Below are positions 24,710 through 32,395 of a stretch of 64,000 nucleotides of DNA, one piece after another. Numbering within the stretch: the first letter of the stretch is position 1; each line of letters opens with the position of its first letter. A program made the translations under genes and the position numbers. The notes below the pieces were generated by a model. It made no database searches. It worked only from the letters and a program-made list of their open reading frames with translations, and was not told the origin of the DNA. Source of the DNA: Bradyrhizobium sp. C9 (GTDB lineage Bacteria > Pseudomonadota > Alphaproteobacteria > Rhizobiales > Xanthobacteraceae); contig NZ_NWTG01000020.1 in the NCBI RefSeq assembly GCF_002532045.1, forward strand, positions 83,406 through 147,405, written 5' to 3'.

Positions 24710-25231
24710 TCACTTCTTCATGTTCAATCGGCCGATGAAGTCACGCTTGCCGAGCGGCGCGCCCTTGTGGCGAAGGATGTCGTAGGCCGTGGTCGAGTGA
24801 AAGAAGAAGTTCGGCAGCGAGAACGACATCAGGAAGCCCTCGGCCGTGAACGGCATCGATCGCTCGCCGAGCTTGAACATCACTTCGCGCCCGAGCAACG
24901 CGTTGACCGCGTCCGGCGTCAGCGTCGACAATTCGCTGTGCGCGTCCTTCACCAGCGCCTGCAGTGCGGCGTAGTCCAGGTCGGGCTTGCCGGACGGCGG
25001 GACGAACACGCCGGTCCTGGCAGCTTCCATCGCGCCGCGGGAATGGTGCGCGAGCGAGACCACCTGAAAGCGGAACGGCAACATGTCCGGAAACAACCGG
25101 GTCTCGACGATCTCGGCCGGATCGATGCCGCTCGCCTTGAAATGCGCGAGGCTCTTGTCAAGAAAGCCCGAGGCGGCGCCGAGGATCTGCAGATAGTTGG
25201 CAACGGTCGCGTCGTAGAGTGAAAAGCTCAT
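24710..25231 (-). CDS. DUF1993-family protein (DinB-like fold)
   Basis: A 173-residue helical protein: SLYDATVANYLQILGAASGFL, ETRLFPDMLPFRFQVVSLAH, and EGFLMSFSLPNFFFHSTTAYDILRH. This is the DUF1993 pattern, related to DinB-type four-helix bundles that bind metal; conserved His residues (H62/H63 and H152) fit that idea. Biochemical role unknown. ATG 25231 has GGGGGA seven bases upstream and is preferred over the longer frame to 25345. Confidence 0.85.
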   Translation of the reverse strand: MSFSLYDATVANYLQILGAASGFLDKSLAHFKASGIDPAEIVETRLFPDMLPFRFQVVSLAHHSRGAMEAARTGVFVPPSGKPDLDYAALQALVKDAHSELSTLTPDAVNALLGREVMFKLGERSMPFTAEGFLMSFSLPNFFFHSTTAYDILRHKGAPLGKRDFIGRLNMKK

Positions 25232-25385
25232 GGCGAATTCCCCCAGATAGAAAATTTTGCTTGCTGCTTGTCCTGGACACAGTTCCCGGAAACTCCGGCG
25301 AAGGCAAGCGGCATCGGGGGCGCAAATCAGATAGATCCGGCGCACGGCGCCAGAGCACTCCGGCAGGGGTCGCGCGCTACCGCGG

Positions 25386-25571
25386 TCAGCTCTGGTGCGG
25401 TCCGCGCATCATCTTCATGGCGTCCTCGATATGACGCCACTCGCGAGCCTCTTCGGTCTCGCCCTTGCTCTCGCAGGCGATGGCGTTCTGGGCCGCCTCG
25501 GCGATCGCCTGCAGGCCGTGCTTCTCCAGCATCTGCCGCGCGATGGTGTGGATCTGCATCTCGGCTATCAT
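25386..25571 (-). CDS. Small conserved helical protein of 61 residues
   Basis: Reads MIAEMQIHTIARQMLEKHGL, QAIAEAAQNAIACESKGETE, EAREWRHIEDAMKMMRGPHQ. An all-helical small protein with a very good GAGGAG ribosome site six bases before the ATG. I believe similar small proteins are common in Bradyrhizobium, but no function is known to me. Confidence 0.65.
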   Translation of the reverse strand: MIAEMQIHTIARQMLEKHGLQAIAEAAQNAIACESKGETEEAREWRHIEDAMKMMRGPHQS

Positions 25572-25762
25572 GGCGCTCTCCTCTGCTGTCCGGCGCCGCA
25601 GGGACAGGCGTGATCGCGCGTTCCAGCGGACTGACTTCAAAACGGCCGAACGCCGTGTCTGGTTCCAGCATCCCGGCCGGCGCGACACAATCAGCGGTTT
25701 CCACGCGCCGCAGCGGCGTTTACAGAGAGGCGAACCCCGCTCCCTCGCGAGTTGCCGGACCC

Positions 25763-26491
25763 ATGGCGCAGAACATCTATGACGATCCCGGCTTCTTCGC
25801 CGGCTACAGCCAGCTGCCGCGGCAGGTCCGCGGGCTGCTCGGGGCCCCCGAATGGCCCGCCATCCGCGCCATGCTGCCCGACATCACCGGCAAGCACGTC
25901 GTCGATCTCGGCTGCGGCTTCGGCTGGGCGTCGCGCTGGATGCGCGAGCAAGGCGCCTCGGGCGTGCTCGGCGTCGACCTCTCGCAGAACATGATCGCGC
26001 GCGCCACGGCGATGACGCAGGATCCGGCCGTCGCTTATGAGATCGCCGACCTTGAAACGCTGGAGCTGCCGAAGGCCACGTTCGACCTCGCCTACAGCGC
26101 CCTCACCTTCCACTACATCAGGGACTTCGATCGCCTGGCGCGGATGCTGTATCGCACGCTCGTCCCGGAAGGGCATCTGGTCTTCACCATCGAGCATCCG
26201 ATCTACATGGCCGCCACCCATCCCGACTGGGGACAGGACCAGGACGGCCGCAAGACCTGGCCCGTCAACCGCTACTTCATCGAGGGCGAACGCCGGACCG
26301 ACTGGTATGTGAAGGGCGTGCTGAAATATCACCGCACCATCGGCACCACGCTCAACGCGTTGATCGGCGCCGGCTTCATGCTTCGCCATGTCGAGGAATT
26401 CTCCCCGACACGGGAGCAGATCAAGGCTGTGCCCGAACTGGCTGACGAGCTGGAACGGCCCATGATGATGCTGGTATCAGCGCAGCGCTAG
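25763..26491 (+). CDS. Class I SAM-dependent methyltransferase
   Basis: A 242-residue methyltransferase: motif I VVDLGCGFGWASRWM (about 46-60), VLGVDLSQNMI (68-78), IADLETLELP (93-102), FDLAYSALTFHYIRDF (106-121) and a post-I region LVPEGHLVFTIEHP. It belongs to the UbiE/Tam-like type 11 group; the substrate cannot be told. The N-terminal MAQNIYDDPGFFAGYSQLPR is typical of this subgroup and sets the start at 25763 although the ribosome site is weak. Confidence 0.9.
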   Translation: MAQNIYDDPGFFAGYSQLPRQVRGLLGAPEWPAIRAMLPDITGKHVVDLGCGFGWASRWMREQGASGVLGVDLSQNMIARATAMTQDPAVAYEIADLETLELPKATFDLAYSALTFHYIRDFDRLARMLYRTLVPEGHLVFTIEHPIYMAATHPDWGQDQDGRKTWPVNRYFIEGERRTDWYVKGVLKYHRTIGTTLNALIGAGFMLRHVEEFSPTREQIKAVPELADELERPMMMLVSAQR

Positions 26492-26493
26492 CA

Positions 26494-26673
26494 TTACGCC
26501 GCGAGCAGCTTGTCGAATTCCTCCGGCGGGTATGATTTTCCGTCCTTGTCGGTGATCACCACCTGCCATCCCTCGCTCGCCCAGACCTTGGCCTTGGCGA
26601 TGATGATGAAGGTGCTTTCCCGCTCGATCCTGACCGTTTCGTTCTCGCGTTCTGCGATCATCTTGTAGGCCAA
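26494..26673 (-). CDS. Small conserved protein of 59 residues (TTG start)
   Basis: From a TTG start the protein reads MAYKMIAERENETVRIERES, TFIIIAKAKVWASEGWQVVI, TDKDGKSYPPEEFDKLLAA: a beta-rich small protein. GAGGGA lies six bases before the TTG at 26673, which decides the start over ATG codons at 26661 and 26700 that lack ribosome sites. It is convergent with the methyltransferase, two bases between the stops. Function unknown. Confidence 0.65.
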   Translation of the reverse strand: MAYKMIAERENETVRIERESTFIIIAKAKVWASEGWQVVITDKDGKSYPPEEFDKLLAA

Positions 26674-26895
26674 TGCTTGTCCCTCGCCGACATCATCCAT
26701 TCGGCGGTGTGTTGGCAGCGGCGTTGGGCCGCAATTCGCCGGGAGCATGACAATTTGGTGGAAGCACAGGCGCCGGATACGACAGAGCGCAATATACGGT
26801 CGCCGCTAGATCAACTTTCCCATCGAGGTCGGCAGATCCAGCATATGCAAGGCGTTGCCGCGGCCGGCAGCGCACGCGACGCGCATGCCGCAACG
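26674..26895. other. Gene-free stretch upstream of the 59-residue gene
   Basis: About 220 bases with no gene; together with the terminator and 170 further bases it separates two minus-strand genes. Nothing else recognised. Confidence 0.35.
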
Positions 26896-26932
26896 AAAAA
26901 CCCCGCCTCGGTGGGACGCCAAGGCGGGGAAG
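26896..26932 (-). terminator. Rho-independent terminator, minus strand
   Basis: On the minus strand CCCCGCCTTGG pairs with CCGAGGCGGGG (11 bp, one G-U) and is followed by TTTTTCG. It lies about 170 bases past the rlpA stop and is the nearest terminator for that gene. Confidence 0.8.
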
Positions 26933-27099
26933 GTTCATTGGGTAGAAATCCACGCGCCTGAAAAACGCGAGCGCGGGGAAGTAGCGGCGACAATTCTATT
27001 TGCGGCTGGCGTCCGGACAACAGGATTAAAGCGCGCGCAAAGCCGGGACTTTTTCCCGATCCGTCCGGCAAAATTCCCGAACCCGGCTGACGGTGCAGC

Positions 27100-27675
27100 T
27101 CACTGCACGACGTCGAGCCGGACATTCGCGACGCCCTTGCCGATCATGCCGAGCGACTGTGCGGCAGAATACGAGACGTCGACGATGCGCCCGGGAACGT
27201 AAGGCCCGCGGTCATTGACGCGCACAGTGACCGAGCGGCCGGTCTTGACGTCGGTGACGCGCAGCTTGGTGCCGAACGGCAAGGTCGGATGCGCGGCGGT
27301 TAGTTCGTGCGCGTTGAACTTCTCGCCGCTCGCGGTCTCCTGCCCCTCGCTGTAGAAGCTCGCGACGCCCTGCGACGCGATCCTGGTGTCGCCGCCTTTG
27401 CGCGCCGCATAAGGCGTGTGCTTGCGCGCGGCTGCGACATGTATGCGCGGCGCCGATGACGCAGCGCGGATCGGCTCGGCCGATACCGGCCGGCTCGCGA
27501 GCGCCTGCGAGCGCTGGCTGACCGCGGAGGACTGCGCACAGGCGGCAAGCGACGCGGCGCCGATCACGATGGCGCAGAGCCGCAGCGGCTTTCGCGCACG
27601 AGCCAACGAAATTGCGGCCCCGCGTGCGCTGCGTTTGACGTCGACGTACGAAATGACTGCATCGTCGCGTGACAT
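27100..27675 (-). CDS. rlpA: RlpA-like septal-ring lipoprotein
   Basis: A 191-residue protein with a long basic n-region, a hydrophobic core (about 33-44) and a lipobox SLAAC (C46), then a linker and a double-psi beta-barrel domain (about 100-190): GVASFYSEGQETASGEKFNA, TLPFGTKLRVTDV, VRVNDRGPYVPGRIVDVS. RlpA proteins bind peptidoglycan stripped of peptides, and some are lytic transglycosylases; the conserved Asp of the barrel is present (NDRGP). No SPOR domain is present, unlike the E. coli and Pseudomonas proteins. ATG 27675 has GGGGA seven bases upstream. Confidence 0.88.
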   Translation of the reverse strand: MSRDDAVISYVDVKRSARGAAISLARARKPLRLCAIVIGAASLAACAQSSAVSQRSQALASRPVSAEPIRAASSAPRIHVAAARKHTPYAARKGGDTRIASQGVASFYSEGQETASGEKFNAHELTAAHPTLPFGTKLRVTDVKTGRSVTVRVNDRGPYVPGRIVDVSYSAAQSLGMIGKGVANVRLDVVQ

Positions 27676-28052
27676 GTTGCATCCCCAACTCGCGCCCCAG
27701 CCCAAGCCGAAAATCCAACACCCGCATGGCCGAATCCAATCGGGGCGGAACGGTGGCAGAGCGCGGTCTGACATGCTGCAGGCGCCCCGATTTCCCCTCG
27801 GGTGTGGTGGATGCGCCACACAACCAGGGAGGTTCACCCGGAAATGCCACCCCGGCGCTTCCGCACGCGCGTGGCCGGCACCAGCCCCCTCAGCTCCCTG
27901 TGTGGTTCCCGAAACTCCCCAACCTCTCCACCCTCTCGCCTTGCTTTGGTCAAACCGGACTGGAGTCGTGGGGACAGGGCCAGGGGTCGATACAGAGCTC
28001 AAATTGCCGGCCGCCCATTTGCGGTTGACCTTGGACTGAAACGGGGACCGCC
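27676..28052. other. Divergent intergenic region, rlpA and membrane protein
   Basis: 377 bases between divergent starts. Open frames cross it but lack start signals and family resemblance. The plus-strand gene has GGGGA before its ATG. No confident promoter or repeat. Confidence 0.4.
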
Positions 28053-29117
28053 ATGCAATCGACACTGAAAGACGCAGATCCGCACGATATTTTCGCGATC
28101 GAACCTAGCTTCACTGCAACCCGCACCGACAATGCCGCCACCGCGCCGGCGCCTACCGCAAAGGCAGCGTCGGGGCAACGCGAGCCGTGGTTCGGCCCGA
28201 GCCTTGCGCCCTCTTCCACGCCGCAGATCGCGCCGGTCGCCTCGGTGCCGCCGGTGACGCCGATCCCAGTTACGGCGCCGCCGGCCGCGCCGGAATACAG
28301 CGCCGCAAGCCATGACGGCAGACTGGACGACATCAGACTGGAGCGCGCGCCGCGTCCGACCAACAAATGGGCGATCCGTGCCTTCTGGTTCGTGTTCGCG
28401 ATCGTCGGCGCGATGGGCACCGCGGCGTGGCAACACTACGGGCATCGCGTCAAGCAGGTGGTGGCGGAGTACGTGCCGCAGGTCGAGGCCCTGACCTCGC
28501 TGCTGCCAGGCAAGGCCACTCCCGCTGTCGACCAGGCGAGCCCGCCCGCGCAGGCGGCGGCTGCCGCCGATCAGCCGGCTGCGGCTGCTCCGGCTGCTGC
28601 ACCGCAGGACGTGGCAACGGCCGCGCCTGCTCCGGCCGCAGCAGCAGTGGCGCCGGTCGCGCCCGCCGCGTCGGCGGCGCCAGCCGCACCTGACCAAACG
28701 CAGTTGCTGCAGTCGATGGCGCGCGATCTCGCGTCGATGGGACAGCAGATCGAGCAGCTCAAGACCAGCATCGATCAGCTGAAGGCGAGCCAGGATCAGT
28801 TGACGCAGCGGGTCGCACGGACGACCGAGACCAGGGCCGTCGAACCGCGGCCGGTCGCGCCGCGCCCGCGTGCCTCGATCGCACCGCCCCCGACCGCGCC
28901 ACGTACGGCCGTTGCTTCACCGCCAGTGCGCCGGTCATACCCGCCGGCACAGGCCTACATCCCACCGCCACCGGCTGCATCAGCGGCCCCGCTGCCGGCG
29001 CCCGTTGCGGCCGCACCGCAGACGGTAGCACCGCGGCCGGTGCAACCACAGCAGTCCTCTGTTGTCGACGCGGATGATGGCGGCCCGGTGGTTCGGCCGC
29101 CGATGCCGCTGCGCTGA
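28053..29117 (+). CDS. Single-pass membrane protein with Pro/Ala-rich arms and a coiled coil
   Basis: A 354-residue protein I cannot assign to a family. A cytoplasmic N-terminal arm (Pro/Ala-rich, about 105 residues) ends in ERAPRPTNKWAIR, then one membrane segment (about 107-125), an Ala/Pro-rich linker, a coiled coil at about 216-258 (LASMGQQIEQLKTSIDQLKA) and a Pro-rich tail. The shape suggests an envelope-spanning or scaffold protein; the flanking rlpA and L,D-transpeptidase genes would fit a cell-wall link, but that is inference. Confidence 0.7.
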   Translation: MQSTLKDADPHDIFAIEPSFTATRTDNAATAPAPTAKAASGQREPWFGPSLAPSSTPQIAPVASVPPVTPIPVTAPPAAPEYSAASHDGRLDDIRLERAPRPTNKWAIRAFWFVFAIVGAMGTAAWQHYGHRVKQVVAEYVPQVEALTSLLPGKATPAVDQASPPAQAAAAADQPAAAAPAAAPQDVATAAPAPAAAAVAPVAPAASAAPAAPDQTQLLQSMARDLASMGQQIEQLKTSIDQLKASQDQLTQRVARTTETRAVEPRPVAPRPRASIAPPPTAPRTAVASPPVRRSYPPAQAYIPPPPAASAAPLPAPVAAAPQTVAPRPVQPQQSSVVDADDGGPVVRPPMPLR

Positions 29118-29144
29118 CGGCCAGCTAACGGTTGAACGTAAAAC

Positions 29145-29174
29145 GGCGCCGATCGCGATAACGCGATCGGCGCC
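29145..29174 (-). terminator. Hairpin terminator between convergent genes
   Basis: A perfect 13-bp stem GGCGCCGATCGCG/CGCGATCGGCGCC with a four-base loop. On the minus strand it is followed by GTTTTAC, so it best serves the L,D-transpeptidase gene; it may also end the plus-strand gene. Confidence 0.75.
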
Positions 29175-29194
29175 CTTGCCTCTCAATAGGCGAA

Positions 29195-29824
29195 TTACGC
29201 GCTCTGTCCCGGCGGCAGCACGACCACGGTCGCGCCCGGCTTGACGTGCTGGTAGAGGTCGATGACGTCTGCGTTGTTCATGCGGATGCAGCCCGACGAG
29301 ATCGCCTGCCCGATATATTCGGGCTGGTTGGTGCCGTGGATGCGGTACAGCGTGTCCTTGTTGCCCTGGTAGAGATAGATGCCGCGGGCACCGAGCGGAT
29401 TGGCCGGTCCGCCGGCGACACGCGCCGGATACGGCCCGAGCCGCTCCTGGATGTCCTTGGTCGGAACCCAGTCCGGCCATTCGGCGAGACGGCCGACCGT
29501 GGCGACGCCGGAGAACGCCATGGCCTCCTCGCCGACGGCGACGCCGTAGCGGATCGCCTTGCCGCCGGGCAGCACGTAATAGAGGTAGCGCGCGTCGGTA
29601 TCGACCAGGATCGAGCCCGGCTGCTCCTTGCGCGTGTAATCGACAATGTGGCGCTGGAACTGATCCGGAATCTTGGCGTCCGCATAGGGCGGATGCGCCA
29701 GCAATTGCCGGTCGCGCGGCGTCATCGCGGCATCCGTCACCGGCGACAGCGTCGCCTGCATGCAGCCGCCAAGTGCGAGCGAACCCATCAGCACCGCAGC
29801 AAGCCCCAACTTCGACACGATCAT
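29195..29824 (-). CDS. L,D-transpeptidase lipoprotein (YkuD domain)
   Basis: A 209-residue lipoprotein: signal ending in lipobox LGGC (C21), then a YkuD catalytic domain with HGTNQP (H163) and SSGCIRMNN (catalytic C179). Such enzymes form 3-3 peptidoglycan cross-links or anchor proteins to the wall in the periplasm. GGGGAG lies only one base before the ATG at 29824, but seven bases before an in-frame GTG at 29818 (MSKLGLAAVL...), so the true start may be that GTG; both keep the lipobox. Confidence 0.92.
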   Translation of the reverse strand: MIVSKLGLAAVLMGSLALGGCMQATLSPVTDAAMTPRDRQLLAHPPYADAKIPDQFQRHIVDYTRKEQPGSILVDTDARYLYYVLPGGKAIRYGVAVGEEAMAFSGVATVGRLAEWPDWVPTKDIQERLGPYPARVAGGPANPLGARGIYLYQGNKDTLYRIHGTNQPEYIGQAISSGCIRMNNADVIDLYQHVKPGATVVVLPPGQSA

Positions 29825-30000
29825 TCTCCCCTGCGTCAAGTTGTGGCACTTGCTGCCGAAATCGTGCTGAAATCGTGGCAGCCCAGACCGGAACACGGCT
29901 GTTTGATCGGTTCCATCAGCAAGTGTGTCCTTACGGTTGCAGTCGGTTCCCGCGGACGCTAGCCTTGCGACAAAATGTCTAAAACATCGGGAGGAATTCG

Positions 30001-30381
30001 ATGCGTTACGCTCTGCTGATCGGCGGCCTGATTGTCGCGGCAACACCGGCCCACGCCGATCCGCGCGCGGCCTATGTCACCATGGTGCTGCAAGCCTTTG
30101 CCGCCAAGGTCGAGTGCCCGGGCACCGATCTGGTCTATCAGGACCTCGTGCAGCGCGCGCAGGACATGCACCTGCCCGACGGCACCACCGAGCAGGTGCG
30201 CAAGGCGATCGCCTTCATGCATACCGGCGGCAAGATGGGCGAGAAGCAGGCCGACGACCTGATGACCGAAGTCGCGATCGCGACCCAGAGCACCGACCTC
30301 GACCAGCGCCGCGCCGGCAGCATGACGACCTGGTGCCAGGACCAGAAGTCGCGGCTCGCGGGCTACATCAGGACCAAGTAG
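30001..30381 (+). CDS. Small exported helical protein
   Basis: A 126-residue protein with a signal peptide (cut after AHA, residue 19) and a helical mature part: AYVTMVLQAFAAKVECPGTD, VRKAIAFMHTGGKMGEKQAD, TTWCQDQKSRLAGYIRTK. Two cysteines (about 39 and 114) could form a disulfide. Family unknown. GGGAGG lies shortly before the ATG. Convergent with the SDR gene, 12 bases between. Confidence 0.65.
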   Translation: MRYALLIGGLIVAATPAHADPRAAYVTMVLQAFAAKVECPGTDLVYQDLVQRAQDMHLPDGTTEQVRKAIAFMHTGGKMGEKQADDLMTEVAIATQSTDLDQRRAGSMTTWCQDQKSRLAGYIRTK

Positions 30382-30393
30382 CAAACTCCGATC

Positions 30394-31176
30394 TCAATCG
30401 AGCTCCGGCGGGGCGAACCAGTTGGTCAGCGACAAGCCGCCATCGACCACGATCGATGCGCCGGTGACGTAGCCGGAGATCTTGTGCGAGAGCACGGCAA
30501 GCGCCATCGGCGCGAGATCGTCCGCCTGACCAAGCCGGCCGAGCGGAATGTGCCTGGCCAGCGCGGGATCGGCGACGAAGCCGCCGGCTGCGATCGCGCC
30601 AGGCACCAGCGCATTGACGCGGATGCCATAGCGGCCCCAACTCTTGGCCAGCTCCTTCACCAGCATTGCCATGCCGGCCTTCGCCGTCGAGTAATGCGGC
30701 AGGTTGCGTGGCGTACCCGCATGCAGCGAGGTGAGCAGCAGGAACGAACCCGGCGTCTGCGCCGCGATCAGCTTGCGCGCCAGTTCACGCGACAGATGAA
30801 AACCGGCATCGAGATTGACCGCGTGCATCTGCCGCCAGGTCTCTTCATCGACCGCCATCGCATGATCGGCCTCGCGGCGCGGCGGCGACGCGCTGTGGAC
30901 GAAGTGCGTCACCTGCCCGACCGTTTGTTGTGCATGCGCCAGCAGGGCGTCGCACGCCGCACGCTGCGCAAGATCGCCGATCCAGGGCACAGCAAGTTCG
31001 GGATGTGGCGCAGCCTCGATCGCGGCCAGCACCTTGTCCTCATGCAGGTCGGCGAACACCGTGCGCACACCTTCGCCGACCAGGGCCTGCGCGATGGCGC
31101 GTCCGATGCCGTTGCCGGCGCCGGTCACCAGGGCTGCCTCGCGCGCGGGATCGAAGGGCGATGTGAAGAGGCTCAT
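30394..31176 (-). CDS. Short-chain dehydrogenase/reductase (SDR)
   Basis: A 260-residue classical SDR: Rossmann motif TGAGNGIG (about 18-25), HSAS in place of the usual NNAG, catalytic YSTAK, and the end motif SGYVTGASIVVDGG. Substrate unknown. It follows a flavin reductase gene on the same strand (34 bases apart), probably one transcript. ATG 31176 is chosen because family alignment starts there; AGGAG is 11 bases upstream. Confidence 0.9.
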   Translation of the reverse strand: MSLFTSPFDPAREAALVTGAGNGIGRAIAQALVGEGVRTVFADLHEDKVLAAIEAAPHPELAVPWIGDLAQRAACDALLAHAQQTVGQVTHFVHSASPPRREADHAMAVDEETWRQMHAVNLDAGFHLSRELARKLIAAQTPGSFLLLTSLHAGTPRNLPHYSTAKAGMAMLVKELAKSWGRYGIRVNALVPGAIAAGGFVADPALARHIPLGRLGQADDLAPMALAVLSHKISGYVTGASIVVDGGLSLTNWFAPPELD

Positions 31177-31210
31177 GATCCCGAAACTCCTGGCTGGCAG
31201 ACCGGCGTTT

Positions 31211-31801
31211 TCAGTATGGCGGCGCCTTGCGCGCCCGCTGTGCCTTGGCGGCTTCGATCCACCAGGTGAAGTCGTCTGCAAAGCGTGGAAAGGCGCGTTC
31301 GAGCGACTTGCCGCCCTCGCCGATCGGCTTGCCTTCGGCCGACAGGGTCTGCGCGATCGGCCCCGCGCTGATCGTGCTCGACACCACCACCATGCCCATC
31401 TCCGACAGCGTGCCGTGCCAGGCGGTCGCGGCGCGCGCTCCGGCGAACCGCCCGGCCGAATAGCTTGCGATCGCCGCCGGACGCCAAAACCACTCCTCGA
31501 GGAAGTGATCGGTCAGGTTCTTCAGCCCGGGCTGGATGCCCCAATTGTATTCGCCGGTGACGAACAGGAATCCATCGGCGTCGCGGATCTTGCCGGCGAG
31601 CGTTTCGAGCACGGCCGGCGCCTGCCCCTTGGGATGCTCCTTGTACATCCGGTCGAGCATCGGCAGGCCGACCTCCTTGGCGTCGATCAACTCGACATCG
31701 TCGCCGCGCCCCCGAAGGCCGTCGACGACAAACTGCGCCAGGCGGATGCCCATGCGATCCGAACGATAGGAGCCGTAGAGAACGAGAATGCGGTGGGTCA
31801 T
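31211..31801 (-). CDS. NADPH-dependent FMN reductase-like flavoprotein
   Basis: A 196-residue flavodoxin-like protein: ILVLYGSYRSDRMGIRLAQF binds the FMN phosphate, FVTGEYNWGIQPGLKNLTDH contains the ring-binding EYN motif. Family members reduce quinones, azo dyes, chromate or free FMN with NAD(P)H. Upstream partner of the SDR gene in a two-gene operon. Confidence 0.92.
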   Translation of the reverse strand: MTHRILVLYGSYRSDRMGIRLAQFVVDGLRGRGDDVELIDAKEVGLPMLDRMYKEHPKGQAPAVLETLAGKIRDADGFLFVTGEYNWGIQPGLKNLTDHFLEEWFWRPAAIASYSAGRFAGARAATAWHGTLSEMGMVVVSSTISAGPIAQTLSAEGKPIGEGGKSLERAFPRFADDFTWWIEAAKAQRARKAPPY

Positions 31802-31981
31802 GATGGCGCGATCCTACCACGGCGCTGCGACAGCCGTCCCGCGACCGGCGCGCGGATGTTAACGGGCATTCCGGCGCGTTTTGCCCGCATTAAGCAATTC
31901 GTCGCAGGTCGCCCGCCGCGGCCAAAAATCGCCAGATTTGTTTTCTGGATATGTTTTTCGCTTCGAGAAGGAGAACCCGAC

Positions 31982-32236
31982 ATGCAGATCGCAAAGCTGG
32001 TTTTCGCAGGCTCGCTCGCGGTCATCGCTGCCATTGCCACGCCGGCGCTGGCGAAGAGCGCCGAGCGGCAGAAAGCCGACGAGAAAGCCGCCACCTCAAC
32101 CAATTCGGCCGGCTGCCAGGCCTACCAGCAAGCCGCCGACGGCACCTGGAACCAGCTTCCCTGCGGCGAAGCGGGCACCGGCGGCGCGACCCAGCACCGC
32201 GCCGCAACCAAGGGCGCTGAGGACGACGGGCACTGA
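31982..32236 (+). CDS. Small secreted hydrophilic protein
   Basis: An 84-residue protein with a good signal peptide (cut after ALA, residue 24) and a polar, low-complexity mature part containing two cysteines (GCQAYQQAADGTWNQLPC). AGGAG lies eight bases before the ATG. I do not recognise a family, though similar small secreted proteins are frequent in Bradyrhizobium. Confidence 0.65.
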   Translation: MQIAKLVFAGSLAVIAAIATPALAKSAERQKADEKAATSTNSAGCQAYQQAADGTWNQLPCGEAGTGGATQHRAATKGAEDDGH

Positions 32237-32395
32237 TCGTCACATCGCGCCGCCGCGCGCGGCCCGGCGTCCTCGACTTTCGGACCATACGGATGTGCGG
32301 CAGCCCCGCGGCTCCCGCATCATAAACCCAAGCTTAATGCGCACCCGGTACGGTTGAGGCCTCTCCCTCTCCCGTCAAGAAATGGCGCGCATCCC

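Noticed and set aside
27676..28065. N-terminal extension of RlpA by 130 residues.
   Set aside because: The extension has no family resemblance, crosses the divergent promoter region, and the ATG at 27675 has a good ribosome site followed by a lipoprotein signal.
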